A stretch of 64,000 bases of DNA, taken from positions 24,840,558-24,904,557 of the forward strand of contig CM047814.1 of the NCBI GenBank assembly GCA_026214975.1, given 5' to 3'. Under the pieces are notes generated by a model that saw nothing but the letters and a program-made list of their open reading frames with translations, searched no databases and was not told the origin of the DNA. A program made the position numbers and the translations under genes. Positions 10,966-22,290 of the stretch are shown here, piece by piece. The DNA comes from Gentiana macrophylla. Taxonomy: Eukaryota; Streptophyta; Magnoliopsida; Gentianales; Gentianaceae. Numbering within the stretch: the stretch's first letter is position 1; each line of letters opens with the position of its first letter.

Positions 10966-11761
10966 CTATCCACGTCCATTGGCACCCTTATTGTTCCGGT
11001 TCCTATTATTATTTCGGTTTCTATTGGGCTGAGGAGCAGCCCCACGATTGCTGCTATTTTGGAGGGAAAGAGATGAATTACCATCATCGGTAGCTGCTAG
11101 AACAGTAGAAACCGATTCCTGTTTGACCCGCTCTGTAAGGGTAGTTTCTTCCAATGCTAACTTCGATCGGACCGTAGCAAATGATGGAAGAGTCTTTTTA
11201 TTCTGCATAACAGTAACAAAATTTGCATATTGTTCTGTTAATCCCTGCAGGAGTTTTAGGACCAAGGCATGCTCGGAGACCGGAGCGCCGACATTTTGCA
11301 GTTGATCGGCCAAACTCTTGAGACGATTGCAATACGCATTCGTCGAAGAAAAATCAGCAAGAGAGGTGTTAGTGAATTCTTTATTCAGATACATCGCCCT
11401 TGAATTCTTGTTGTCATGAAACGTGTCCGCAACCCGTTTCCATGCCTGTTCCGCTGTACCATCATCCACAAGAATCGTGAGGATATCGGAGGAGACTGTG
11501 GCATATATCCATTGCAAAACGGCGGCATCAAGCCGTTTCCATAGCGGAAGGTTGTCGGCCTTGGCTTTTGCGTATCTGACCTTTTCCGTTTAAATCGGTG
11601 GGTGGGATGATGTGATCAAGAACATCATGAACCTGAGACTGTACTTTGAATAACGCGGCCCAAGAATGGTATTGACCACTCTCCAAATCTAACGTGATGG
11701 AAAGGAGAGCCTTCATGTTGGTAATGGACAATGCCGGATGGAATTTGGTGTTGTCGGCCAT
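10966..11761 (-). pseudogene. copia gag, one frameshift
   Basis: 11761-11528 and 11517-10966 together give a UBN2/retrotransposon gag-like protein. It begins ATG...LSITNMKALLSITLD, then [19 protein letters not shown] and [15 protein letters not shown], ending in an Asn/Arg-rich tail. I see no CCHC zinc knuckle after the tail, so the region 10700-10960 appears degraded. Confidence 0.8.
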
Positions 11762-11850
11762 GGTGTGACGAGAAAATATTTCGCCGGAGAAGAAGAAGAG
11801 GGGAGGGGGGCGGTGTAGTATATTAGCGGAAGCTTAGATTGGAATCGTAA

Positions 11851-11863
11851 CCTCTGATACCAT
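11851..11863 (-). other. Primer binding site (initiator tRNA-Met type)
   Basis: The minus strand reads TGGTATCAGAGG immediately after the 5' LTR. This is the common copia primer site complementary to the 3' end of initiator tRNA-Met. Confidence 0.85.
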
Positions 11864-11864
11864 T

Positions 11865-12067
11865 TAAGAATGTAATAATATTTTCTGTAATATTACATTA
11901 ACCTCTATGTACAATATATACCAAATACAAACCATTAACTGCTAGCTAATATTTAGTCTATTGACTAGGAAATAATTACGTGTTAATATTTAGGCTATTG
12001 ACTAGGAATGAATATTCACACTTATTACAATATCAAATATTGCTAAATAACTATCAATATTCTATCA
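11865..12067 (-). repeat. 5' LTR of the 7339-12067 copia
   Basis: Pairs with 7339-7541, same length of 203 bp. The outer edge abuts LINE coding sequence at 12068. Confidence 0.85.
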
Positions 12068-12245
12068 TCAACGTCAATAATGTATCGAGAGTAAAGAACT
12101 CCAGCCGTGGGGATGGATTTTCTACGGATTTGCCACAAAAGAAAGTTACCTCGGAGAGGGCCTTTAATGCCCCAAATTAGTCTCCAGCCACGGACCACGG
12201 TCTTGATTATGCGCAACCGCAGGGGACCGTAACGCATGATAGGCC
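12068..12245 (-). pseudogene. LINE RT zinc-finger domain, proximal part
   Basis: The minus strand encodes RLIWGIKGPLRGNFLLWQIRR and SIPTAGVLYSRYIID. This is the sequence that directly precedes the CX2C finger in the related plus-strand LINE at 28640-28760. It continues in register at 7338 after the copia is removed. Confidence 0.75.
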
Positions 12246-12976
12246 GAACTAACCGTAATTAAGAGTGTATAATATACACTTTCGTTTCAAAATATAAATA
12301 ATGTTATATTTTTAGATTTATTTTTAATATAAATAATTTTATATTATCAATGCAACATTTGTTATTATTATTTTTTATCTTACTCTTAATTTATTATCAA
12401 TCTAGTTATAATAGTCAATTGGTATTCAACTATTGCATTAATGTTAATCAATAAGTATTTCAGACCGTTAACCTTTGAATTTATGACATTCAACCACTAT
12501 TTTCTCCATCTATCCGTGTGAAAGGTTAGATATTTAACCTTCAAATTTATGACATTCACCCACAATTTTCTATCTTACCCTCTTAATCACATGTGAAAAC
12601 TACGATGAAACTCCTACGATGACTTATATTTTCGATGACTAATAATTTTACTTTAGACATTTAACCTTCAAATTTATTACAATCAACCACCATTTTCTCA
12701 AAAATGTTGAACCCCAACATAACGGGTCCTGACTTTCCTGTTTCCCGAGATGAGTGAAGATGTTAATCAGGTTACAAGTAGTTCAAAGTCACGGGTTTGC
12801 CTTTTATACCAAAGAAAGAAAATATAGAATATTTTGATTTTTTTAGTTTTTACAAAAATAAATTTGATTGAAATGTTACTTTTACTATGTTTTTATTTTC
12901 GTGCCGAAGAATATAGTTGTTATGTATTATGAACATAAAGTAAAATTAAAAGAAAATTATTCAATGAACAAATGTA
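12246..12976. other. AT-rich intergenic with a three-fold dispersed motif
   Basis: A motif of about 45 bp, centred on taaccttcaaatttatgaca followed by ttcaaccac-attttct, occurs near 12467, 12535 and 12660. No coding content. Confidence 0.5.
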
Positions 12977-13725
12977 GTTTGTAACGTATGCTCCCGGATA
13001 CTGAGTGCTTATTCGGAAATTGAACATTCAATACGTGGTTTTTAAAGAAAACCATAAAATTCATGTAAGGCCGACATAATATCAGCGTAAAAAGAAAAGC
13101 GTGGAAGAAGAAGCAAATGAAAGACTCAAAATAGACCATCATGATCATCCAAAAGAACACCGACCAAATATAACTACTTCCCGTCAGACTTGCTTCTTGA
13201 CTTACAAATACCCAACAGCTATTCTAAACACATAATCATGGTATGTTCGCATAGTTTAACAAAAGAATATAGTAAAACAAGCTAAAAACATAAAATTTAA
13301 ATTAAAAACGGATCATTTTGATAAAAAAACCTTTTACCTCTTAAACGAAACCGAAGCAACAACCCAAACCACGGACAGACAACGATTATCATTCGAATCT
13401 ACGTGAACCTACGAACAAAAGAACAATCTAACATGAATCCTACAAATTCTAATCCAAACAAGAACAAAGCTAATTAAACGAGAAACGACAATGATTTACC
13501 TTCAAAAGATGAATCTAAAACTAAAACTGCCGCTGGAACCAATTATGCTTCTTATTAACCTCTCTGATATGCAAAATCGAACCCAAAACGATTAAACCAA
13601 GCTCTGCATAAATCAACTGGTGCACTTTCCCGAGGGACTGGATGGGACAATAGGCCGACTTTTCTCTAAAAACTTTAGAACGCGAATTTTATGAAGTATA
13701 ATGGTTATCTGAAGCTCATTTTATG
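12977..13725 (-). repeat. Diverged Ty3/gypsy LTR fragment
   Basis: tttgtaacg...cccggatactgagtgcttattcgg at about 12975-13020 matches the end common to the LTRs at 19197 and 54787 (gtaacgcc..c-ggayaccgagtccttatccgg). Orientation is minus by comparison with the solo LTR. The remainder shares layout but little clear identity, and the right edge is approximate. Confidence 0.5.
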
Positions 13726-13835
13726 GACTTTTTAGAGCTATGTCGGTTTTCATTAACTTGTGAAAAAGAAATCTTAAAAGAAAAAGGTAAACGGAAACAA
13801 ATTTCAAAGAGATTACCAGGAGTTTAGTGTTTTCT
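13726..13835. repeat. About 100-bp direct repeat, left copy
   Basis: gagctatgtcggttttcatt...gaaacaaatttcaaagagattaccaggag recurs with differences at 21081-21182. The two copies sit at the two edges of a minus-strand LINE and everything nested in it. Confidence 0.65.
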
Positions 13836-14125
13836 TTTCCAAAAGATCACTTTATTAACAAGGCCTACTAAAAAGGCAAACCAAAATTACAAAAAATTCT
13901 CCCACTCGGTAACAAACACAAAAAAGGCCTAATCTATGTACCAAGTCAATCTAATGTTTCTTGCACGTTCAACTACATTAGAAAGAAAAGCGTAAGATGG
14001 TGGTCTCTCATCACCATGGCCGTGATTGATCTTATTTCTCCACATCAAATGTCATAAATGGCTTCTCTCCATATGTATTGTCTTTTTTGTGGCAAAATGT
14101 TACAAGATATAGGTTTTGGAGGGAA
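13836..14125 (-). pseudogene. LINE 3' end, distal part
   Basis: The minus strand encodes IWRNKINHGHGDERPPSYAF and VVERARNI, typical of the C-terminal end of LINE ORF2, followed by an AT-rich 3' UTR. It joins 20734-21080 once the copia at 14126-19163 and the solo LTR at 19197-20733 are removed. Confidence 0.65.
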
Positions 14126-14406
14126 TGCCGAGTGCCACACTTCTAACAAAGACACAATGACCTCAACAACTCGCTTGACAATATATCTTTGTCTGAGTGA
14201 AGACACAAAGCACTTTGCTAAGTATAATGTTGTGTATTGTAGAATAAGTTTGTTGTAACCGTTTGTAACTTACTTCTAACTGGTCAATGAGGTGTATGAA
14301 GCTAAAAATACCTCATGTTCAGCTTCATTGTAAACTTAACTTGTAACTTTCAGTTTATCAATAATAATTCCCCATTTTACTTTCAGTTTATAATTCTATA
14401 ACTTCA
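14126..14406 (+). repeat. 5' LTR of the 14126-19163 copia
   Basis: Matches 18933-19163 over most of its length, with extra sequence around 14150-14215. The shared block reads taagtataatg, gtttgttgtaac-gtttgtaa, tcaatgaggtgtatgaagct and ttatcaataataattcc. Confidence 0.85.
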
Positions 14407-14409
14407 TCA

Positions 14410-14421
14410 TGGTATCGGAGC
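14410..14421 (+). other. Primer binding site
   Basis: TGGTATCGGAGC follows the LTR after 3 bp and is close to the initiator tRNA-Met-type copia primer site. Confidence 0.8.
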
Positions 14422-14630
14422 AGAAATTTGAGAATTTCTAAATGCTTTCCTGCGTTTTCTCTCCACTTTGAAGAATCTTGAGAGTGTTCTTCATCTTTTC
14501 TGAGATTTCAGTTTCTTGAGAGTGAACTGTCATCATTTTTCTGAGTTTTCTGATCATTCTTGATCATTTTTTTCCTGTAATTTTCAATTTCATTGTTGAT
14601 TTGTGATCAATTCTGGAGTTCTTGATAGCC

Positions 14631-15530
14631 ATGGCAAACTAAGAAACAAGAAATAAGTCCCCTAGTCCATTTTATGTTCATCCTAATGAGAATCCGTCTG
14701 GTTCTTGTTCACCATTGATGAATGTCAACAACTATAATCCATGGAAAATGTCTATGAAGATGGTGTTAATCGCCAAGAATAAAATTGGCTTCGTAGACGG
14801 CACAATCAAAGGCCAAAAGCAGATTCAACAGATTTCTATGCATGGAGACAATGTGATGCAATGGTGAGATCATGGATCTTGAATTCTGTAATGAACACCA
14901 TTTCCCAGAGTTTAATGTACTTCAAGAGTGCATATGCAATTTGGAAGAATCTTGTAGCTAGATTTCTAATGTTTATGCCTTAAGACTTTCAGATCTTCTT
15001 CAAGAGATGCATCTGTTGAATCAAGGTAATGATTCTGTCAATAAATATTTCACAAAATTGATGGTTCCGTGGGAAGAAATCAAGACTATTAGGCCTGTAT
15101 CAGTTTGTTCTTGTGATCCTCAATCTCACTGCAATGCAATTAGTACACTAATGGATCATACAGAGGCTGAACATGTCATGAAATTCCTAAAAGGTCTAAG
15201 GGATGAGTTTGAGCCAATGGTTTCACAGGGAATTCTAATGGTCCCTTTCCCAGAAATCCATGATACCTTTGCAATGACCATTAAATTTGAAAGACAGAAG
15301 TTGTACGTAGACAATAGGGCCAAGAATCAAGATTCCATGGTTTTCTTGTCCTAGAAAAATGGCCAAGGACAAAATCAGATTATCAGCAGCCGTAACTCTA
15401 TATCTGCTGCATGTTTCAGACCTAAAATCCCAAGAAGATGCAATGCGGTTTTTGTGGATGCAATGGTCATACTGAAGAGACTTGTTACAAGAAACATGGC
15501 TATCCTTATGGTTTCAAGTCAAAAAGAGCT
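14631..15530 (+). pseudogene. copia gag with CCHC knuckle, broken
   Basis: An ATG at 14631 is followed within a few codons by TAA. Downstream frames read NYNPWKMSMKMVLIAKNK, a UBN2-type gag body (HLLNQGNDSVNKYFTKL, VMKFLKGLRDEFEPM), and the knuckle CGFCGCNGHTEETCYKKHGYP at about 15441-15503 (CX2CX4HX4C). Confidence 0.82.
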
Positions 15531-17262
15531 AATTTAGTAGAGGAAGAACAATCAGCAGAAGAAGATCAGGCCCAACCCAGGTCTGCTAGACCAAGGTTTC
15601 CAAATCTTACTACACAACAACTTGATAAGTTGATGGCTCTGCTGAGTGCTGATCCTCCAAGACATGCAGGATTTGCTATTGGCCAGCCTGCTGAGATTGA
15701 ATCACACTACTCACCTGCTACAGGGACATGTGATCTAAATTTAGTAAGATCTATACAATGGATCTTGGACTCTGGTGCCACAGATCACATTGTTGGATCA
15801 TTAGATTTGTTAAGCAATCCCAAACCTTCATCTGGTATAAAGATGGGATTACCTAATGGAAATAATGTTTCTGTTACACATATAGGACAAGTAAGGGTAA
15901 ACCCTCAGCTTGTCCTACATGATGTGGTTTGCATTCCTGGCTTTAAATACAAATTTTTTTTACCTGCATTTATTAATCATACAAAAGGTGCAGCTGTTTT
16001 TTTTGCTAACAAATGTGTTTTGCAGGACAAGAACAAGAAAGTGATTAGTTCAGCTGAGTTACACAAAGGGCTATATGTCATGAATCAACCAATAAGATTC
16101 TATGTTGCCAATGTTGTAGAAAATCACACATTGTCTGATAGATTATATGATGCCCTTTTATGGCATTACAGACTAGGACACTTGCCAGATAAGAGACTGC
16201 TAGTCATTAGTTCACAATCTGTTGATGTCCAGTTTTGTGATCATGACCTTTGTTATGTTTGTCCCATGGCAAAATTAAAGAAACAACCTTTTCCATTAAG
16301 TACCACTGCTGTACATTCTGTTTTTGATCTTGTTCATATGGATATTTGGGGTCCTCTAAGACATCATACTGTGAATGGATAACAATATTTTCTTATAGTT
16401 GTAGATGATTTTTCTAAATTTACTTGGGTATTTCTTATGGAGCACAAATCTGAAGCTACCTTGTTAAATCTTTTGTTAAATTTGTTTCTGCACAATTTCA
16501 CAAAATTATCAAAGTTATTAGATCTGATAATGGAGTTAAGTTCCAGCTCACTGATTTTTATGCTCAGCAGGGCATCATACCTCAGACATCCTGTGTCAGC
16601 ACACCTGAACAGAATGGCATTGTTGAAAAAAAAACATCAGCATCTGCTGAATGTTGCCAAAGGACTAAGGTTTCAGAGTAATTTACCCATTGAATATTGG
16701 GGTTTCTGTCTTTTACATGCTGTAAATTAATTAATGCTACACCTACACCACTGCTGAAAGAAAGAACTCCACATGAAATGCTTTATGGCACTGAACCAGA
16801 CTATTCTGTGTTTAAAGTTTTTGGTTGCTTAGTTTTATCTTGCACACTTCAGCCGTACATGACAAAGTTTGACTCAAGATGTAGGACTTGTGTTTATCTT
16901 GGGAATTTATATACGTCTAAGGGTGATATTCTTTTAGATATTACCAACAAAGACATCTTTGTTGCTAGAAATACTCAATTATATGAGACTTATTTTTCTC
17001 TATTTCAACAGGTGTTGGGAAAGGCAAGATATCTTGCTGACATGCCCATTCTTTACCGCTAATGGACACTTTTGATGATCTGAATGACTCAGCAGACCAG
17101 CCAAACATAGGGTCACCTACAGTTGAGGCATCCAATGAAGAGCATGCACCAGTCAACCAGGCACATGAACCAACACAATTAAGAAGGTCTACAAGAACAA
17201 GGAAATCACCAACCTTTTATCAAGGGGTGCTCATACTGTTCAGCGGACTCCACACTTGCTGA
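15531..17262 (+). pseudogene. copia protease and integrase, broken
   Basis: WILDSGATDHI (about 15761) is the protease active site. LWHYRLGHLPDKRL and CPMAKLKKQPFPLS form the integrase zinc-binding part. FDLVHMDIWGP carries the first catalytic Asp. A stop at 16381 and later frame changes break the core, and FGCLVLSCTLQP appears in the C-terminal part. Confidence 0.85.
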
Positions 17263-17289
17263 GTGCAGTCATGAGTTTGGACAATCTCT

Positions 17290-18062
17290 CAGCAAATTAT
17301 GCAATATTCAATAATGCTATTGATGCCGTTAAAAAGCCTAAGACTTACAAACAAGCCATCAGGCATGATGAATGGAAAGAAGCAATGCATGAAGAGATTG
17401 AGGTTCTACAAAAGACTCATACATGAGAAATAGTTGATCTACCCCCAGGCAAGAAACCCACGCAAATGGGTGTACAGAATCAAATACAACCTTGATGGTT
17501 CAATGAGAGAGATATAAATCCGACTAGTAGTAGAACACTTAAACATATAGGATTGATTATCAAGAAACCTCCTTGTTGTTAAGATCACTACAATTAGAGC
17601 CTTACTTGCAAAGAAGAATAATAATAATTGGCATCTACATCGATAGATGCCAACGCCGCTTTTTTACATGGAGATTTACATGAAGAAGTATACATGCATT
17701 TACCCTGTGTTGTGCAAAGAACTAAACTAAATCAAGTTTGCAAACTTACTAAGTCATTGTATGGCCTCAAACAAGCCAACGGACAATGGAATTGCAAGTT
17801 GACTGAATTCTTGGAGGCTCAAGGATTCTTTAAATCCAAAAATGACCATGGTCTATTCACAAAAGGGTCAGGACAGTCCTTTATTGCTTCGCTGGTCTAT
17901 GTAGATGACATCATAGCAGTAAGCCCAAATGAAAGGTTAATTCAGCAGGTCAAGGATGCCCTACACCAGCAATTCACTATTAAGGATCTTGGAAAATTGA
18001 GATATTTCCTAGGAATTGAAACTGCTAGGACAGCTGCAGGCATATCAATTTCTCAAAGATAA
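17290..18062 (+). pseudogene. copia reverse transcriptase, broken
   Basis: AFLHGDLHEEVYMHLP, KSLYGLKQANGQWNCKL and SLVYVDDIIAVSP (catalytic YVDD) are in one frame from 17628. The N-terminal part at 17290-17620 is scattered over other frames with stops. Confidence 0.87.
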
Positions 18063-18855
18063 TACACCCTTAACCTCTTAGAAGATTATGAATTTTTGGG
18101 AGCAAAACCTGCTAAGACACCTATAGAGTCCAGGCAGACCTTACAACATGGTGATTCACAACTTTTAGAAGATAACACTGCTTACAGATCACTAGTAGGC
18201 AAACTTATCTCTCTCACTTTTACAAGGCCAGATATTGCCTTCGCAGTTCAGCAGCTAAGTCAATTTCTAGACACTCCTACTGAAAATCATATGAAGGCAG
18301 CTTACAGACTGCTGAGGTATTTGATACTAATCCAGGTCAAGGAATCTTATTCCCAGCATACAACAACCTTACACTTAAAGGTTTTACAGACAGTGATTGG
18401 GCAGGTTGTCCTGAAACAAGAAGATCAGTATCAGGTTATATGATGTTTCTAAGAGATGCTCCAATCTCTTAGAAGGCCAAGAAACAAACAACTATAGCTA
18501 GAATCTCATCATAGGCTGAGTACAGGGCTATGGCAAATGCAGTTTGTGAAATCCAGTGGCTGATTTATATACTACAGGATTTGCAGGTTCCAGTTCAATT
18601 GCTCATCATGTTATTTTGTGATGATGCGGTGCAATGCACATTGATCACAACCAGTCTTTCATGAAAGAACAAAACATATTGAAATTGACTGTCATGTTGT
18701 GAAAAACAAAGTCAATTCAGGACTTGTCAAACTTCTTCTAGTCAACACAAAAGAACAAGTAGCTGACATCCTCACCAATGCCTTGGATGCACCTAGTTTC
18801 TCCAATCTACTAGAAAAATTGGGAATTTTGAAAATCTTCCAGATTTCAAGTAGCT
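18063..18855 (+). pseudogene. copia RNase H, broken
   Basis: AYRSLVGKLISLTFTRPDIAFAVQQLSQF is intact. The SDW and AEYR regions near 18390 and 18520 are in shifted frames or contain stops, as do the C-terminal HIEIDCHVV-like and ADILT-like segments. A polypurine stretch cttgaggggt lies at 18901-18910. Confidence 0.82.
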
Positions 18856-18932
18856 GAAGGGAATGCTGAGTGCAAGTTGTTCATGTGTACTCACTCTCAT
18901 CTTGAGGGGTTTACAGATAAAAAGTGAAGGAA

Positions 18933-19163
18933 TGTTGAGTGCAACTCTTGACAAAGTGAAGACACAATGATCGCTAAGTATAATGTAGTGTATTGTAGAA
19001 TAAGTTTGTTGTAACTGTTTGTAAGTTACTTCTAACTGATCAATGAGGTGTATGAAGCTATAAATACCTCATGATCAGCTGCATTGTAAACTTAACTTGT
19101 AACTTTTAGTTTATCAATAATAATTCCGCATTTTACTTTCAGTTTATAATTCTATAAACTTCA
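18933..19163 (+). repeat. 3' LTR of the 14126-19163 copia
   Basis: Starts TGTTGAGTGCAACTC after the polypurine region and ends ...aaacttca, as does the 5' copy. Confidence 0.85.
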
Positions 19164-19196
19164 TAAAAAACAACGACTATCACTCCTAGATAAATT

Positions 19197-20733
19197 TGTA
19201 ACGCCCCGCTCCTGGATACCGAGTCCTTATCCGGAAGAGAACGTTCGGCGCGTATAGCATTAAATCTAATATTATATGCAAGCCTCTACGTCGTCGTATC
19301 AAATAAAAGCAAAATGAAGCCCAATATACTGGGGTAAAACATTAAATGTTACTAGAATAGAAACTCAACATACTAAAAGATAGAAAGATGTCCTCAAACA
19401 ACGGACGCCTTACAAGTTCTATGTCCAAAGAAACATAAACTTGTCTTAAAAGAAGTATGAACATCCTTACACAAGTCTAGAAATAAAATAACAACATTAC
19501 ACAGACAATGATGGATACTAAATCGCCCAGATGAACATTACACAGACAATGATGGGTACTAATCCATCAAAGCACATGCCAATCATACTCTTCCGACGGT
19601 CCCGAATGAATGCTTCCCGAACTTCAACTCTTAGGAAGCATTCATTCGGTGCCGGAACTACACGCATCAAAAGCTTAATCAAGGCTTGTTCATGTTCATT
19701 TAATGTTATTAGATCAAGAAATAACAATTAAAACTGGACTCGGGGCTTAAAACACAACATTTCGCAAAACAGGGCTCAATGCGCACACATTCAGCATTCA
19801 TGATGATTCTGCCAGGGCAATGCGCATGCATTGCCCTCTGATGCACACACATTCGATGATTTGATAGATTCAGGATGTTTTTGCTCAGCCAATGCGCACA
19901 CATTGCTCAAGAATGCGCACACATTCACCCAGAAACACCCTGAAACATACTTTTCTGCACTTACACGATTCCCAACCCTTTTCCCAACATGATCAACATC
20001 AATTATCACAGAACAACAGCAGTAAAACACAAGTTTTACACAGCATAGTGTCTAACACTTAACTACAACATAAAATATGGCTTCCAACCATGAAATCAAC
20101 ACAAATACTCAACCTTAACATCATAAAATCTTAATTAAACATTATGAAGAGTCTCTTACCATAGCAAGCAAAACCAAGGCAAAACTTGCAAAGACTTATG
20201 CAGCTTCTCCAAGGAAACCTATTTGATCAACAATCAATGAACCATTAATTGTGATCACAGGATTCTATACAATTGAAACTATGATTTTAACCCAACCAAA
20301 ACCATAAACACGTTCAAGAACCAAAAAGTAGGGCTTTCATTACCTTTCTCAAAACTCCAACTTTTTAGTATCAACTTGTAGCCCTTCTCTCGCTGATTCC
20401 GAATCTCTAACCTTTTCTGAAAACTGGTGAGATTTTTGGAGGGTTCTCCCTTGGTGGCTTTCTAATTTATTTTCTCCAGAGCATAAGAGTTCCAACGCTT
20501 CTTCTGAAATTGATATTCTGATAACCTCTCAAAGATAATGGGGAGTTTTATATATAGATAAAACTTCCCATTAATTAAATCCTTTTTATTTATCTCCATT
20601 AAATCCCCAAAATATTAATTACCACCATCAATATTTTTCTTTCATAAACTTAAATCCATAAACTTATAAATAAAATATTCCGTTTTTCATAAAAAGACAC
20701 GTCTGCCCTTTTTTGAAAAGTGAGGATATTACA
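19197..20733 (-). mobile_element. Ty3/gypsy solo LTR with AAATT target duplication
   Basis: The plus strand begins TGTAACGCC and ends ATATTACA, flanked by AAATT at 19192-19196 and 20734-20738. No internal retroviral sequence is present, so it is a solo LTR left by recombination. The transcription-direction TATA (ctatatataaaactccc, about 20565-20549) shows minus orientation. It sits in the LINE at 13836-21080. By LTR style it resembles plant chromoviruses, an inference only. Confidence 0.88.
19775..19935. repeat. Array of TGCG/CGCA palindromic motifs in gypsy LTR
   Basis: Motifs such as aatgcgcacacatt, aatgcgcatgcatt and aatgcgcacacattc recur at about 30-40 bp spacing. A longer version of the same array lies at 55975-56305 in the related LTR. 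Confidence 0.7.
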
Positions 20734-21080
20734 AAATTCATGTTCCAGCCACTACACTACGTTTGTGGTTCCAAAGAATTGGTCATTTCCTTCAGAGGGT
20801 ACACACTGATCCAAGATGTTCCTTGCTCAAGGGCAGTCCCTCGAAGCATGAAGAATAGTCGCACTCCCTCCATCACAAACGTTTCAAGTAGGATCATCTA
20901 TGACGTGTCTTGGTGCATCATTGCATTCACATGGATGGCTACATGTGCAATTGTCCACAAGAGATAGTTGCCTCTCGTTGGCGTTTTAAGCTCCCAAGTT
21001 TCCTCCAGATATCCCCCACTTCCACTGATTCTATATCACGCGTTTGTATATCACAGCCTGATGTAATTGTGTTTTATATA
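20734..21080 (-). pseudogene. LINE zinc-finger domain, proximal part
   Basis: The minus strand reads DPT, stop, NVCDGGSATILHASRDCP, i.e. the zf-RVT finger with its first Cys mutated or displaced. Upstream come WRKLGSLKRQRE-like residues. It joins 13836-14125 across the nested insertions. Multiple stops. Confidence 0.7.
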
Positions 21081-21182
21081 GACTTTTTTTTGGAGCTATG
21101 TCGGTTTTTAGTAACTTGTGGAAAAGAATAAGGGGAAATGAAAACAATTTTCAAAGAGATTACTAGGAGGTGAGGGATTTTT
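21081..21182. repeat. About 100-bp direct repeat, right copy
   Basis: Right-hand partner of 13726-13835; see that entry. Confidence 0.65.
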
Positions 21183-21199
21183 ATCCAAACATGATATAT

Positions 21200-21335
21200 T
21201 TGTTTTTTTTTTTTTTTTTTTTTTTTTATAAATTTTTTTAACGAAAACAAAGTATACACACGCAATTTTTTTTCGTACCGAGCAGCACTCGAACCTCAGC
21301 CACTATCAGGTGTTAATCACTATGCCGATACCTTG
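21200..21335 (-). mobile_element. tRNA-derived SINE with A tail
   Basis: The minus strand shows box A-like TATCGGCATAGTGATTA (21330-21314) and box B-like GAGGTTCGAGTGC (21297-21285), about 33 bp apart as in tRNAs. It ends in a long A run (T run on plus at about 21203-21227). A clean target duplication could not be set. Confidence 0.65.
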
Positions 21336-22290
21336 TTTATTTTTGTTGAGTGAATAAAATTTATTAATTTGTTGTTTAGATTCTTTCACAGTTTACACTG
21401 TCCAATAATTGATTGTGGTGCAATATAAAATGAAAAGAAAAGTAAAAGGAAAAAAAATTATATTCAATAAGTAAAGTGGAATTATTTAAATTTTTTATGG
21501 AACTAAAAGAATAAAGGGGTCTTCCAATAACACATTTTTTAGTTAGAAAAAGTAATGAGGAGGGGTAGCAAATGGTTAGCAGTTGATCGTATTGATAATA
21601 ATGGGACCAACATGTAGCAAATGGCAAGAGAACAAGAACACCACCGACTATACATAAGCGCTCTAATCAAGGACGGTGTCAGGAATATTTCGTCAGGTGA
21701 ACTGAGTTTTTTTTTCTAATATTATTCATACGGTATAATTTTCTGAAAAAAACTAAAATTTATTTATACTATATGATGTAGCAAATGGCAAAATAACAAG
21801 AACACCACCAACTACACATAAGCGCTGCAATCGTCGTGTTAATGCTACGTTTTTTTAAATAAGACCGGTGGTGCCTTGTAGTGTAATATTTAGATAAGGA
21901 AATATAATCACAAGCATATGTTAAGTTATAAAAGAAAGTCTATTTGTCCCTTTTTTATAGGTAACTTATTATATGAATAGTGTATTTTGAAATGAAGTGA
22001 CTGATTATCACAACCACACAGTTTAAATCCAATTTTAAAACTGACGGTCCCGATTCATCTATCTCCACTTTCTGCACAAGTTGAGATACCAACTAAAATT
22101 TTTCCTTTTTATATTACTCTGGTTAGCACACTGCAAACATCAATTATAGTGACAAATTAAAGGTCAAGAAAGTTTTTTTAATCCAACCAATTGCTGCTGA
22201 GCACATAGTTCACCAAAATATAGTCCATCCAAAAAAAAAAAAAAAAAAAATTTATTCGACAAGAGTTCAATGCATCCCAATAAACATTTG
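21336..22290. other. AT-rich intergenic with a 50-bp duplication
   Basis: tgtagcaaatggcaa...acataagcgct at 21613-21662 recurs at 21777-21826 with a few differences. No coding content. A poly(A) run lies at 22231-22250. Confidence 0.6.

Larger units (their letters stand above)
7339..12067 (-). mobile_element. Ty1/copia retrotransposon with two LTRs, inserted in a LINE
   Basis: LTRs of 203 bp lie at 7339-7541 and 11865-12067 and differ at only a handful of sites, so insertion is fairly recent. The minus-strand order is LTR, tRNA-Met-type primer site, gag, protease, integrase, RT, RNase H, polypurine tract, LTR. Coding regions contain several frameshifts, so it is non-autonomous now. LTRs start TGATAGAATATT. 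A perfect target duplication was not found, and the exact inner LTR boundary may be off by 1-3 bp. Confidence 0.88.
14126..19163 (+). mobile_element. Ty1/copia retrotransposon with two LTRs
   Basis: The 5' LTR is 14126-14406 and the 3' LTR 18933-19163. The primer site, gag with zinc knuckle, protease, integrase, RT, RNase H and polypurine tract are all present in order on the plus strand. Many stops and frameshifts (for example a TAA four codons after the gag ATG at 14631) show it is inactive. The 5' LTR is about 50 bp longer because of an internal insertion or duplication. No target duplication found. Confidence 0.88.
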
